This document shows positions 20,901 through 28,239 of a DNA stretch of 64,000 bases, piece after piece (within the stretch, counting starts at the first letter, position 1; the number at the start of each line of letters is the position of its first letter). The stretch spans positions 62,001 to 126,000 of the forward strand of contig JAABSX010000006.1 of the NCBI GenBank assembly GCA_011390205.1, read 5' to 3'. The position numbers and the translations under genes are program-made. Under the pieces are notes generated by a model. The model did not search any database and was not told where the DNA came from. It saw nothing but the letters and a program-made list of their open reading frames with translations. Source of the stretch: Microscillaceae bacterium. GTDB taxonomy: Bacteria > Bacteroidota > Bacteroidia > Cytophagales > Microscillaceae.

Positions 20901-22252
20901 CACGTAACTTCGCCAATGGCCCAGCGACTACTGTGGGTGAATACAACATAGGCATTGATAGACCAAGCCCTTTTCCTTATACATCAGATGCCAATTTTAT
21001 GATTGTAAACGGCTCTTATGACCCTGGCTCAGGGCTTCCCCCAGGGAAGGTATGGTGTCAGACTGTACGTAGAGATGGTGGAACAGTAGGCTACTATGTA
21101 TTTACGATATGGGTGCAAAACATGATCAGTGCAGGTCGTAACCTAGACGTGCCTCAGTTACGCCTCACTGTATGTGATATGCAAGACCCCATTACGGGTG
21201 ATATTCCCTTATCAACGAATCCCGCAAATCTACTTGTGCAGGCAAGTGACAACCCTGCTGGCATCTCTTCTATATTGCCAGGCATTAGTATATTTGACCC
21301 CACAGTCAAGCCATATACTATACACTCTCCTGCACCTCCTACTGACAGGCTAAAAGCACCCAGAGTAGATTTTTCTTATGGAGCGGCTGCACCTTGTAAT
21401 ACGCCTTCAGAGGCACGTGATGCACGAATTAAAATACTTGGTTCTTCCTTCTTGATAGACGAAAGGCCAGATGCTTGGCAAGTGATACGTTGTATCTATC
21501 GTGCCCCTGCGGGCATAGAGGCGATGAATATCTGTATAGAAAACTTATCCCTTACTAAGAATGGAAATGACTTTGCTGTAGATGACATTTCATTTAGAGA
21601 GTGTTTAAACCCAGATACCGAAGCCTTTGACCGTCTGCTGCGTGGAGACCCTTGCGAGCTGGCAGATACTCCCAATGCATTAAACATTCCACTAGGTGTA
21701 ACCATGCTTGATTTTAGTGGCCGTTTATTGGGTGATAAAGTGCTGCTTAACTGGATTACACTCAGAGAAAACAATGCAGCTTATTTTGAGGTGCAGCGCA
21801 GCCTTGATGGAGCTAACTTTAGCCCTATCGGTGAAGTGCTTGCCAAAGGAAGCGTAACTACACTGAATGACTATAATTTTACAGACATTCAGCTCCCCAA
21901 AGGGATAGAACACATCTATTACAGATTAAAAATCTACAATGAAGATGGCACTTCTAAAATGGGACCTCTGGTGCGTGTCAATATCTCTGGCTTAGATACC
22001 TTTGATTTACAGATTATTCCTAACCCTATCACACAAGGTGATAATGTAACACTCCGCTTCAATGTGGCAGCAGGAAAATCTGGACTTATCGTAGCGGATA
22101 TGATGGGCAATGTACTTCAGCAGAGCATCATCGAAACCATTAATGGAATCAATGATGTAACACTTAACACAAGCAAACTGCCTTCTGGAGTGTATATCGT
22201 TCAAGTAAGTCAAGATGGCAGAAAAGTAGCCAAAAGGCTCGTAGTATATTAA
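14942..22252 (+). CDS. Giant secreted repeat protein with T9SS type A sorting domain
   Basis: 2436-residue surface or secreted protein. A signal peptide (1 to about 28, ending SVRAQ) is followed by about 11 tandem units of 120-180 residues (about 30-1820). Each unit has the plan: Cys-rich start, AW-F/V-T-F, V-x-Y-x-N, LA-x-Y, CAN-x-x-G-x-E, TYYIRV-x-N and an M-x-GTLCI end. Two conserved Cys per unit suggest disulfides. A non-repeat region follows (about 1820-2250) beginning VVDGGFEGWPG. Next comes a fibronectin-like segment (about 2260-2355: NWITLRENNAAYFEVQRS). The last 75 residues are the T9SS type A domain (PSGVYIVQVSQDGRKVAKRL). The units resemble pre-peptidase C-terminal/jelly-roll modules, but no catalytic domain is seen. 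Likely adhesin or matrix protein; the function is inferred. Base composition is richer in GC than the flanking gaps. Confidence 0.9.
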   Translation: MHKNYQLLQILFSICIASLIGLGSVRAQGDDCAAATTVTSNSVGPASLGTETGFSGFSTGCAAVVGGQRDSWRTFTVNTPQLVRIEFTHLDAGTDNIALAAWSGTCGTLTNLGCVNTVGPGLGNTEAITFNAVAGITYYIQVVNMTNNAAVVGSLSVSNQFQINATNIAVGSCGMPFNITGGQTPLLTSAPCFVPAGTTTERWVKFIATATTQVRARYTNTDEDANILAYNSDGNPILTACGNAAIGIGTEEVRFAVTAGQEYYLRLMNPNNPNAVAGTICLENIAPETRTNALSVPSLGCTDNFYVFGTGSPDATSCLGAGADRDGWARFTASVTGTYTVSYFNENQNAGIAIYDNAGIAIGGACADGVIGTGTEEVTFAATVGDTYFIRVSNMSNTNLMNGTLCVYPNSSIATTVNTPGCNSELVIDLSDGVLDCGIGFTIPVGTQDAVTYPTSCSPTGTAFREGWASFIAPFTGPITVQYNNLSPLDASIVITRDNGADCTNGTLNQCANAVAGFGTESATINAVGGVKYYIRIVNTTTNTQPMPGELCVTTGSPPNADLCSNAQPVNIGTCGYQFDIPAAAFNNQNVALPAGCPVTVFRDAWVSFPVVASQTFTVRYNSLESDAALALYQGNCSSLTPLACANSVNDIGQEELTFSPNFTGTIYLRVMKIDNADPMTGTLCISEMVARDACAEALSSPTYLQTGDCDVDFNVASTFASTPGDLDCTPESPDAWVAYTADFTGQLRVDYTAINGERPALAVFEQTPSFVCGDAPAVVECGSATVPPDFVTVNVPVTTGRTYLIKIVSVDGTTMTGKICLYNTSLAAADDFFNAPTYVEGTNCGEQFNISPTFGSSTGNAPGVTEAISCAPGQPSILDGWAKFIPAATGDVVIEYDNRVNDPEQANDVALLVYEGSTVTTAPATGFVEDIYTAITTSLALNTTYTGVGIDNTGLDADSPGTDHDNSSAFGTFSGDAIARFTLAAPTNITISFLSNSPTQVPMVVYDDDGSFGTPFQTTSLSNVAENTGVYSLPAGNYIIHILNPLVVPITGASLTVYSGITQVACINALSDQLGIERLTLSATAGTTYYVRVANIEDGTRITNGTLCIRDAVVPQGDLCDDPITTTPPGSFCDYDFNLDAGFVNDQPIPDPICMGSYNLYKDGWLSFTATLNRTTIQYQSPSTDNVSMIAVYRGGCATPFLIGCTDPGAALEPNRVRTLRVNTIPGLEYKVRIMSVGLSATPTAAEENMNGKVCIFNTVESDVCNDNDLVTLNVNDCNVRFDVPAAFTLSGANLRNFDSGTLPLLVTTGSLPQNIESSCETESPFTATDTNVQPIVGESRDAWVRMNGSGGAVTLTYQNNEAGTLANDGSNPSIVVYTALEDVGPVNCGVGGNGAGNLLNQYACANNFNVIGKQTESVTFIANAGQRYIIRIIDMNGGNTNGMTGTLCISDGAQNYDDCADAREIEIGECSVPLNVLQGRNTCYVPGTNAANYPDITTAPLCDITGLGADGCDGGTSDAWATFTVDKSLLPGNTLPQTNGTQTDVTIEYDNRNYTFDVAADVALLVYRVTDCADGATFTLIGCADELGSGIEGVEKVLIPNVSDLDTYHVRVINRTSGQSLFGKVCIYYGTDIADENCPTTQSYGELSGEFRSFTVGNTAPWRNTSNPQSSIIDPACVVPGGSNPRTRGTDPIRAHGWVNFTVPVSGLPVGDPSRTTAVTVQYDNSGFSSGGSLQNAALAVYTVNNADPATALLNCEEAAATGDNKLLLIDCVDTVFEGAESVTIGVEEGRTYYVRVMNIANLATPGVMPGRIRIFPYAPCQVGDELVVDGGFEGWPGIDPGVDGIANNTDLAGYNRQLDDVMVTTFLTTTSAYPNKLDGNAKFATDYGFVRDRNGGNNSGNLPNNRSITDSTATYARFIENRGELGPEGRYVVKQSPWTVKGDWFSFGNGYSGYGGRTGGGVPVASYCLTGGGGFEGEPCVEITRNFANGPATTVGEYNIGIDRPSPFPYTSDANFMIVNGSYDPGSGLPPGKVWCQTVRRDGGTVGYYVFTIWVQNMISAGRNLDVPQLRLTVCDMQDPITGDIPLSTNPANLLVQASDNPAGISSILPGISIFDPTVKPYTIHSPAPPTDRLKAPRVDFSYGAAAPCNTPSEARDARIKILGSSFLIDERPDAWQVIRCIYRAPAGIEAMNICIENLSLTKNGNDFAVDDISFRECLNPDTEAFDRLLRGDPCELADTPNALNIPLGVTMLDFSGRLLGDKVLLNWITLRENNAAYFEVQRSLDGANFSPIGEVLAKGSVTTLNDYNFTDIQLPKGIEHIYYRLKIYNEDGTSKMGPLVRVNISGLDTFDLQIIPNPITQGDNVTLRFNVAAGKSGLIVADMMGNVLQQSIIETINGINDVTLNTSKLPSGVYIVQVSQDGRKVAKRLVVY

Positions 22253-22275
22253 TCAAAGCCATTTTTTTATTTTTT

Positions 22276-22310
22276 AAAAAAGCTGCACTCCTAGAGTGTG
22301 GCTTTTTTTT
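22276..22310 (+). terminator. Terminator of the giant T9SS gene
   Basis: Stem agctgcactc / gagtgtggct with two G-T pairs, a 3-nt loop, and an eight-T tail, 24 nt after the stop. Confidence 0.85.
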
Positions 22311-22360
22311 ATGATATTATCAATTATCTGCCTATTTGAGAGATAGATTTCAGTCAGATG

Positions 22361-22391
22361 TTGGTCAATCCTTAGGCTTTCATTACTTTTG
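22361..22391 (+). promoter_or_regulatory. Promoter of the S9 peptidase gene
   Basis: TTG at 22361-22363, 20-nt spacer, TACTTTTG at 22384-22391: a good match to the Bacteroidetes -33/-7 pair. The ATG is 38 nt downstream. Confidence 0.65.
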
Positions 22392-22429
22392 TATCAGCGA
22401 AAAAAGAGCATACAATTAAAATAAATCTT

Positions 22430-25400
22430 ATGAAACTGACATATTTACTCAAATATACCTTAGCGGGCATGTGGGCTTTTGCTCTATTTCAGAATACCAG
22501 TATTCAGGCACAAAGTAAAAAGCCGCTTGATGCCACCGTCTATGATGGCTGGAAGACTGTGAGAGCGCAAAAAATCTCTTTTGATGGCAACTGGGTCATT
22601 TACTCCCTTACACCACAAGAGGGAGATGCCAACCTATTCATCAAAGACATCAGACAAAGAGAAGACAAAACCAAAACCATCCCAAGGGGTGAAGATGGCA
22701 AGATAAGTCCAGACTCAAAATTTGCGGTTTTCCAAATCAAACCTCAGCTAGACAGTGTGAAAGCGCTTCGCCGAATCAAAACCAAAAAAAATGATTTACC
22801 CAAAGATACACTTGGCATTTATGCACTGCTAGGAGACAGCCTTGTCAAAATTCCTGAGGTACTTTCGTTCCAGTTGCCCGAAAAATCAGGTACACACCTC
22901 GCCTACCACCTTGCCCCCCAAAAAGCAAGCAAGCCTTCAAAAAGCCCCTCAGACTCTGCAAGCATAGATACACTCAGTATTAAAAGAGAAGAACCTAAAA
23001 AAGAGGATAAGAAAGAAGAAGAAATCAGCGAAGAATTCTCAGAACTAGAAAAAGCCCAGATAACCATCAAAGAACTACAAGCAAAACTTGAAGAAAAAGA
23101 AAATCAAAAAAAGAAAGCCCCACAAAAACCCAAAAAAATCAAAAAAGAGAGTGAAGAAAATGGCTCTAAACTTATCCTGAGAAACCTTGTCAATGCGCGC
23201 CAAGATACTTTCCTGTTCGTAACACAATACGCCATAGACGAAAATAGCTCCAAAATTGCCTTTGCTTCTACAGGAGACGACAGCACCTTCTTGGCAGGAG
23301 TGTATGTATTTGACATCCAAAAACGAAGCCTCGCCCATGTACTTAACCAACCTGGCAAACACCTTAACCTTACTTGGGATAAAATGGGTACACAACTGGC
23401 ATTCGTGTCTGATACAGATACCCTCAAAGCCAATGAAAAAGCACCCATCAGATACCATGACCTCTACTACTGGGCCGAAAAACAAAAAACAGCCTCCAAA
23501 CTTGCCGAAAAAGGCTCGGCAGGCATCCCCAAAGATTGGCTCGTCAGTCAGTATGGCCGCTTACAGTTCTCAAAAGATGCCTCTAAACTGTACTTTGGCA
23601 CAGCCCCGACACCTCTCGTAAAAGATACCACCCTTCTGCCCGAAGAAATCGTGCGTGTGGATGTCTGGAACTGGCAAGACCAACGCTTGCAAAGCCAACA
23701 AAATGCAGAATTGGGGAGAGACCAAAAGGCAAGTTTTACTGCTGTAGTCTATCCCAAGGCACGCAAAATCATTCAATTGGCAGATTTAGAAATGCCTCGT
23801 GTGCTGCTCGGCAATGAAGGAAATGCCGACTATGCCATCGGGATAAACACACAGCCCTATCTCAAAAGTGCATCTTGGGAAGGCTACCCACCTTATACCG
23901 ATGTCTATTATATCAATTTCAAAGACGGACGGAAGCAGAAGCTCAAAGAAAAACTCCGTGCCAGTGTCAGTCTATCGCCCAATGCACAATACCTTTATTG
24001 GTATGCTGTGCAAGATACGGCTTGGTATGCACACTCCTTTCGCACAGGGCAAACTACCAACCTCACTGGAAAAGTTCGTAATAAGTTTTATGATGAGCTA
24101 CACGACTCGCCCGATTACCCAAGTGACTATGGCGATGCAGGATGGCTTGAGAATGACAGTCATTTCTTGATTTATGATAGATTTGATATTTGGAAATTTC
24201 ATCCTGAAATGCGTGAAAATCCAGTCAGAATCACACAAAACGGACGTGAAAATAAAATCAGATACAGGTACATCAGCCTTGACCCCGAAGTGCAGTTTAT
24301 CAAAGGAAATGAAACATCTCTTCTCTATGCCTTTGATGAAGAAACAAGGGCAAGTGGGTATTTTGCGAGTAATCTAGGACAAGCTGCTCCACCCCGAAAA
24401 CTCATCTTTGATGATTACAGGTTCTCTTATCCTGATAAATCAAAAAACAGCAATAAATTTATCTTTACAAGGGAAAATTTTCAAGAATCTCCCAATCTTT
24501 ATTATGCGGATATGAGCTTTGCCAAAATTAATCCATTGAGCGATGCCAACCCACAACAAGCAGCGTATATCTGGGGAACAGTGGAGCTGGTCAAGTGGAC
24601 AGCCATGAATGGAGACGAACTCCAAGGGCTTCTCTACAAACCCGAAAACTTTGATCCAGGTAAGAAATATCCGATGATTACCTATTTCTATGAGCGTGTA
24701 ACCGATAGATTACACAGCTACATTCCGCCTACACCGAGCCCCTCTACCATCAGAGCGAGTGAGTATGTCAGCAATGGCTACCTTGTTTTTATGCCTGATA
24801 TCCCTTACAAAATAGGCTACCCTGGGCAAAGTGCTTATGATGCCATCATCTCAGGAGTAACGAGCTTACTCAAAGAGCCTTACATAGACCGAGACAAACT
24901 AGGCATACAAGGCCAAAGCTGGGGCGGCTATCAAGTGGCTTATCTCGTAACACGCAGTAAATTATTTGCGGCTGCGATGGCAGGTGCACCCGTTTCTAAC
25001 ATGACAAGTGCCTACGGGGGTATCCGCTGGGGCACAGGAATAAGCCGTATGTTTCAGTATGAGCACACCCAAAGCAGAATAGGCAAAACCCTCTGGGAAG
25101 ACCCTCTCCTTTATATGGAAAACTCTCCCTTATTCAGTGCCCATAAAATAGAAACGCCACTGCTCATGATGCACAATGACGAAGACGGCTCAGTGCCTTG
25201 GTATCAAGGAATTGAAATGTTTGTGGCACTGCGCAGGCTCAACAAACCTGCCTGGATGCTTACCTACAATGGCGAAGACCATAACTTACGTTTCCGCCAG
25301 AACAGAAAAGACTTGTCTATCCGAATGATGCAGTTTTTTGATTATTACCTCAAATTCAAGCCTGCTCCTTACTGGATGAAGGAAGGTGTGCCTGCCATTG

Positions 25401-25441
25401 AGAAAGGCATCAAGATGCGCTACGAACTTACAGATAAGTAA
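22430..25441 (+). CDS. S9 family (prolyl oligopeptidase/DPP-IV-like) serine peptidase, exported
   Basis: Periplasmic or outer-surface oligopeptidase. Signal peptide 1 to about 28 (ends SIQAQ). A beta-propeller-like N-terminal region (to about 700) is followed by an alpha/beta-hydrolase domain with nucleophile Ser830 in GQSWGGYQ, Asp919 in NDEDGSVP, and His951 in NGEDHNLR. 1003 aa is longer than typical relatives. Residues about 164-246 are a highly charged Lys/Glu-rich insertion with a predicted coiled coil (KELQAKLEEKENQKKK) that is not part of the peptidase fold. No T9SS domain is visible, so a periplasmic location is more likely. It follows the giant T9SS gene but has its own promoter and terminator. 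Confidence 0.93.
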   Translation: MKLTYLLKYTLAGMWAFALFQNTSIQAQSKKPLDATVYDGWKTVRAQKISFDGNWVIYSLTPQEGDANLFIKDIRQREDKTKTIPRGEDGKISPDSKFAVFQIKPQLDSVKALRRIKTKKNDLPKDTLGIYALLGDSLVKIPEVLSFQLPEKSGTHLAYHLAPQKASKPSKSPSDSASIDTLSIKREEPKKEDKKEEEISEEFSELEKAQITIKELQAKLEEKENQKKKAPQKPKKIKKESEENGSKLILRNLVNARQDTFLFVTQYAIDENSSKIAFASTGDDSTFLAGVYVFDIQKRSLAHVLNQPGKHLNLTWDKMGTQLAFVSDTDTLKANEKAPIRYHDLYYWAEKQKTASKLAEKGSAGIPKDWLVSQYGRLQFSKDASKLYFGTAPTPLVKDTTLLPEEIVRVDVWNWQDQRLQSQQNAELGRDQKASFTAVVYPKARKIIQLADLEMPRVLLGNEGNADYAIGINTQPYLKSASWEGYPPYTDVYYINFKDGRKQKLKEKLRASVSLSPNAQYLYWYAVQDTAWYAHSFRTGQTTNLTGKVRNKFYDELHDSPDYPSDYGDAGWLENDSHFLIYDRFDIWKFHPEMRENPVRITQNGRENKIRYRYISLDPEVQFIKGNETSLLYAFDEETRASGYFASNLGQAAPPRKLIFDDYRFSYPDKSKNSNKFIFTRENFQESPNLYYADMSFAKINPLSDANPQQAAYIWGTVELVKWTAMNGDELQGLLYKPENFDPGKKYPMITYFYERVTDRLHSYIPPTPSPSTIRASEYVSNGYLVFMPDIPYKIGYPGQSAYDAIISGVTSLLKEPYIDRDKLGIQGQSWGGYQVAYLVTRSKLFAAAMAGAPVSNMTSAYGGIRWGTGISRMFQYEHTQSRIGKTLWEDPLLYMENSPLFSAHKIETPLLMMHNDEDGSVPWYQGIEMFVALRRLNKPAWMLTYNGEDHNLRFRQNRKDLSIRMMQFFDYYLKFKPAPYWMKEGVPAIEKGIKMRYELTDK

Positions 25442-25511
25442 AACTTCGATAAATTAGTAGTTTTTGATGGTGAATGATCATAAAATTACCTAGCAAGGCA
25501 TTCACCAAAAT

Positions 25512-25558
25512 AAAAAAGCCTAGTATCTACGAAATTTCATAGATACTAGGCTTTTTTT
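25512..25558. terminator. Bidirectional terminator
   Basis: 17-bp perfect stem (arms aaaaaagcctagtatct and its complement), 12-nt loop, with A run on one side and T run on the other. Sits between the convergent S9 peptidase and T9SS type B genes and can serve both. Confidence 0.93.
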
Positions 25559-25585
25559 TTAAATGATGTAAAGCACAGAATTACC

Positions 25586-28081
25586 CTACCGTATCAAAGT
25601 GAGTTTGCCTTGCTTATAAAAAATACGCTCAGGATAAATAGGGTGCTTGTAGCTTGCTTTCCAGTAATAAAGTCCCGTGGGTGCGTCTTTGCCATTGAGT
25701 GTGCCATCCCAAGGGGTATCTTGTCGGTAGCTCACAAACACAATCTCCCCCCAGCGGTTGTATATTTTGAAATCAAGTTGGTTAAAATCAGCCCCAAAAA
25801 TTTCTAACACATCATTGAGCCCATCTCGGTTGGGTGAGAATGCCTGAGGTAGATAAAATACAGGCGTACACCTGCCAAATACCTCAAAACTATGTGAAGT
25901 TTCACAGCCGTAGCCATTGCTCATGCTTACTTCATATACACCTGGGCTACGCACTTCTATGACCCTGCTGGTATCTCCTGTGCTCCATTGGTAATGCTTT
26001 GCTTCCGAAGCACTCAAAAGAAGCCCTTGCTCATTGGGTGGGCACACAAAAAGGGAATCTTGACTTGTGAGGATGGGCAATGGAAATCCTACTACTTCTA
26101 TTTCTTGGCTTATCTCGTGAACACAGCCCAAATAATCAGTATAAACATAGCGAACTTCGTGCTGCCCCACACCCAGTTCCGAAGGATTAATTTGTGTACG
26201 GCTTTGTCCGTTGATGCTGAAAAGCCCTCCTGTGGGCTGTGCAGAGAGCATAGTGGGGGCATCTGCAATACAATAAGCTGTTGCAAAATCATCAAACTGC
26301 AAATCTGCAGGAGGAGGAATCACCTCAAAACGCTGACTTATGATCCCTTCACAGCCAAATTGATCTTGATAGACATAACTAACCTCAAATGTACCTACAC
26401 CAAGTATTTGAGGATTCAGGACATTGCTGGTAACCCCATGGATTCGGAATACGCCTCCAGCAGGGCTTGCAGTAAGGGTAGAGGCAGCCCCATCAGGGCA
26501 GTATTGGGCTTTGAGATTGGTGAAAACTGGCTGTGGAATGGGTTTGAAATCTACCAAAATGGTATCTTGAGAAATACATTCACCTCTGCTCACCCTAACC
26601 CAATAAAGCCCTGTTCTGTCCACATCTATGCTAGATTCTGTAGAGCCATCAGACCAAAGGTAGGCATTGGCACCTGCCCCTGCTTGCAGCCTAACCGCAC
26701 CTTGCCCTTCACAGGCAATGATGTCAGGCCCTAAATTTAGGCTAGAAAAATCTGAAAAGTAGCCATATTCTGAGCTTGCCCCTAGGTTATTAAGCACACC
26801 CAAATGAAATCGCCCCGTACTGTTGCTAATCAAATTTGCCTGCCCGACAGGCAGTTGTACCGTGCTAAACTCTTTACGCATTGCTACCCATTCGCCATTG
26901 CTACCAGGAACTTCAATAAAATCGGCAGCAGTTACGAGGCTGTTGCTTCCGTTGAGTACAAAGTTTCCTTCATTTCCTTTTTGAGTAAGCAGAAACAAGG
27001 CAAAATCATCTGGGCTTGTACGAACAAAACCCATTTGGGATGAGCCCGTGCAGTCTATGTGTGGCAGCAAAGCACTTCCTGCCTCTTGTGGATGCCCAGA
27101 GAGGTGCAAGACATAGACATTTTTGCTGCTTTCTATAAATATGCTGGGGCTACCTACTGTTGTCTTGTATTGCTGAAGAGCGTTGAGCGTACTCACCAAA
27201 CTTCCATTGATATAGATTTCAGTATTGTCTTCTATGGCGAGGATATAGACCTTGTCTGCAAAGCCTGCGAAGCCCTGCACAGCGATGTATGTTTTGCCTG
27301 TAAGGTTGGTAGGCACCATTTGGTCGCCTATTAAGTCCCACCCATTTTCTATGACGATAGAGTCATCACTCATGGTTACGGCGATGGGTCTGTTGCTTCG
27401 GATGACTGTACCTTTGAGGGAAACGGCGGCAGATTTGCCTACGGCCCTTGCCGAGTAAGTTTGTCCTTTTTGAAGCGTGATTTGGTAAGGAACATTGGCG
27501 GCATGCCCAAAAACGGCTGTGGTGGGGGTGATGGTAACTTGAGTATTGTTTTCAGTTGCCACGATATCTAAGACTTCATTCCCCAATTCATTCAAAAAAT
27601 CATCTTGTGAAGGAATTGCGAAAGACAAACCAAGCGCGTTTCGTCCTTTGAGCGGGTATATCTCAGGATTTACACTACTGGCTACCTCGTAATAAGCCGT
27701 GATACTTTCATTGGAGGTGATGTGTAAGCCATAATTTCGGATGGTATTGGCGGGTTGATTTTCTAAGATTCCTTTGCGTGAGGTGAGGTCTATGCTGCGG
27801 GTATCATTGGCAGGGATGATGAACTGGATAGGTGCAAAGCTGGCATTGGCTGGCTGGGTAATGATTACCTGAGCTGCTTTATCAAAAGAAGATATTCTTA
27901 AGAAAATAGGCGAATCTCCGTGGTTGGCATCTACATCGGGTGCTACAAACCAAAATTCTGTGTCTATCTGTGCCTGTAGTGTGGGGCTTGTCATTAAATA
28001 GGCAAGACATAGCAGAAATATAAATTTACCATTGCAATAAAAGCATATTTGTGGGCTTATTTTTTTTTTAAGAAAGTTCAT
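25586..28081 (-). CDS. IgGFc-binding-like adhesin with gliding-motility C-terminal domain (T9SS type B)
   Basis: Large exported surface protein, 831 aa from ATG 28081; the frame upstream to 28162 is rejected because it lacks a signal. The signal segment FIFLLCLAYLMTSPTLQAQ is followed by TEFWFVAPD and the IgGFc-binding N-terminal domain type (to about 470), with features such as RNALGLSFAIPSQDDFLNELGNE. Then comes a Cys-containing Ig-like region with two similar 75-residue repeats (AYCIADAPTMLSAQPTGG and QYCPDGAASTLTASPAGG), and finally the gliding-motility-associated domain FSPNRDGLNDVLEI ... YNRWGEIVF ... WDGTLNGKDAPTGLYYW. That domain is the type B T9SS signal. The ligand is unknown; adhesion is inferred. 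Monocistronic, with a bidirectional terminator at its 3' end. Confidence 0.9.
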   Translation of the reverse strand: MNFLKKKISPQICFYCNGKFIFLLCLAYLMTSPTLQAQIDTEFWFVAPDVDANHGDSPIFLRISSFDKAAQVIITQPANASFAPIQFIIPANDTRSIDLTSRKGILENQPANTIRNYGLHITSNESITAYYEVASSVNPEIYPLKGRNALGLSFAIPSQDDFLNELGNEVLDIVATENNTQVTITPTTAVFGHAANVPYQITLQKGQTYSARAVGKSAAVSLKGTVIRSNRPIAVTMSDDSIVIENGWDLIGDQMVPTNLTGKTYIAVQGFAGFADKVYILAIEDNTEIYINGSLVSTLNALQQYKTTVGSPSIFIESSKNVYVLHLSGHPQEAGSALLPHIDCTGSSQMGFVRTSPDDFALFLLTQKGNEGNFVLNGSNSLVTAADFIEVPGSNGEWVAMRKEFSTVQLPVGQANLISNSTGRFHLGVLNNLGASSEYGYFSDFSSLNLGPDIIACEGQGAVRLQAGAGANAYLWSDGSTESSIDVDRTGLYWVRVSRGECISQDTILVDFKPIPQPVFTNLKAQYCPDGAASTLTASPAGGVFRIHGVTSNVLNPQILGVGTFEVSYVYQDQFGCEGIISQRFEVIPPPADLQFDDFATAYCIADAPTMLSAQPTGGLFSINGQSRTQINPSELGVGQHEVRYVYTDYLGCVHEISQEIEVVGFPLPILTSQDSLFVCPPNEQGLLLSASEAKHYQWSTGDTSRVIEVRSPGVYEVSMSNGYGCETSHSFEVFGRCTPVFYLPQAFSPNRDGLNDVLEIFGADFNQLDFKIYNRWGEIVFVSYRQDTPWDGTLNGKDAPTGLYYWKASYKHPIYPERIFYKQGKLTLIR

Positions 28082-28239
28082 TGTGTCTTTATTTTGTAGT
28101 GAATTTTGTTTGCGTACAAATGGATTGGGAGTACATTTTAAAAACACTATAAAGATACACAAATATTCTGATTAAAGTATAAATACTGTGTGCAATGCAG
28201 TATAAAATGCGTGGTTTAGGTATATTTTAACAGTGTATG

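Noticed and set aside
25988-26734. 248-codon frame opposite the T9SS type B gene
   Set aside because: Antisense shadow of a clear coding region.
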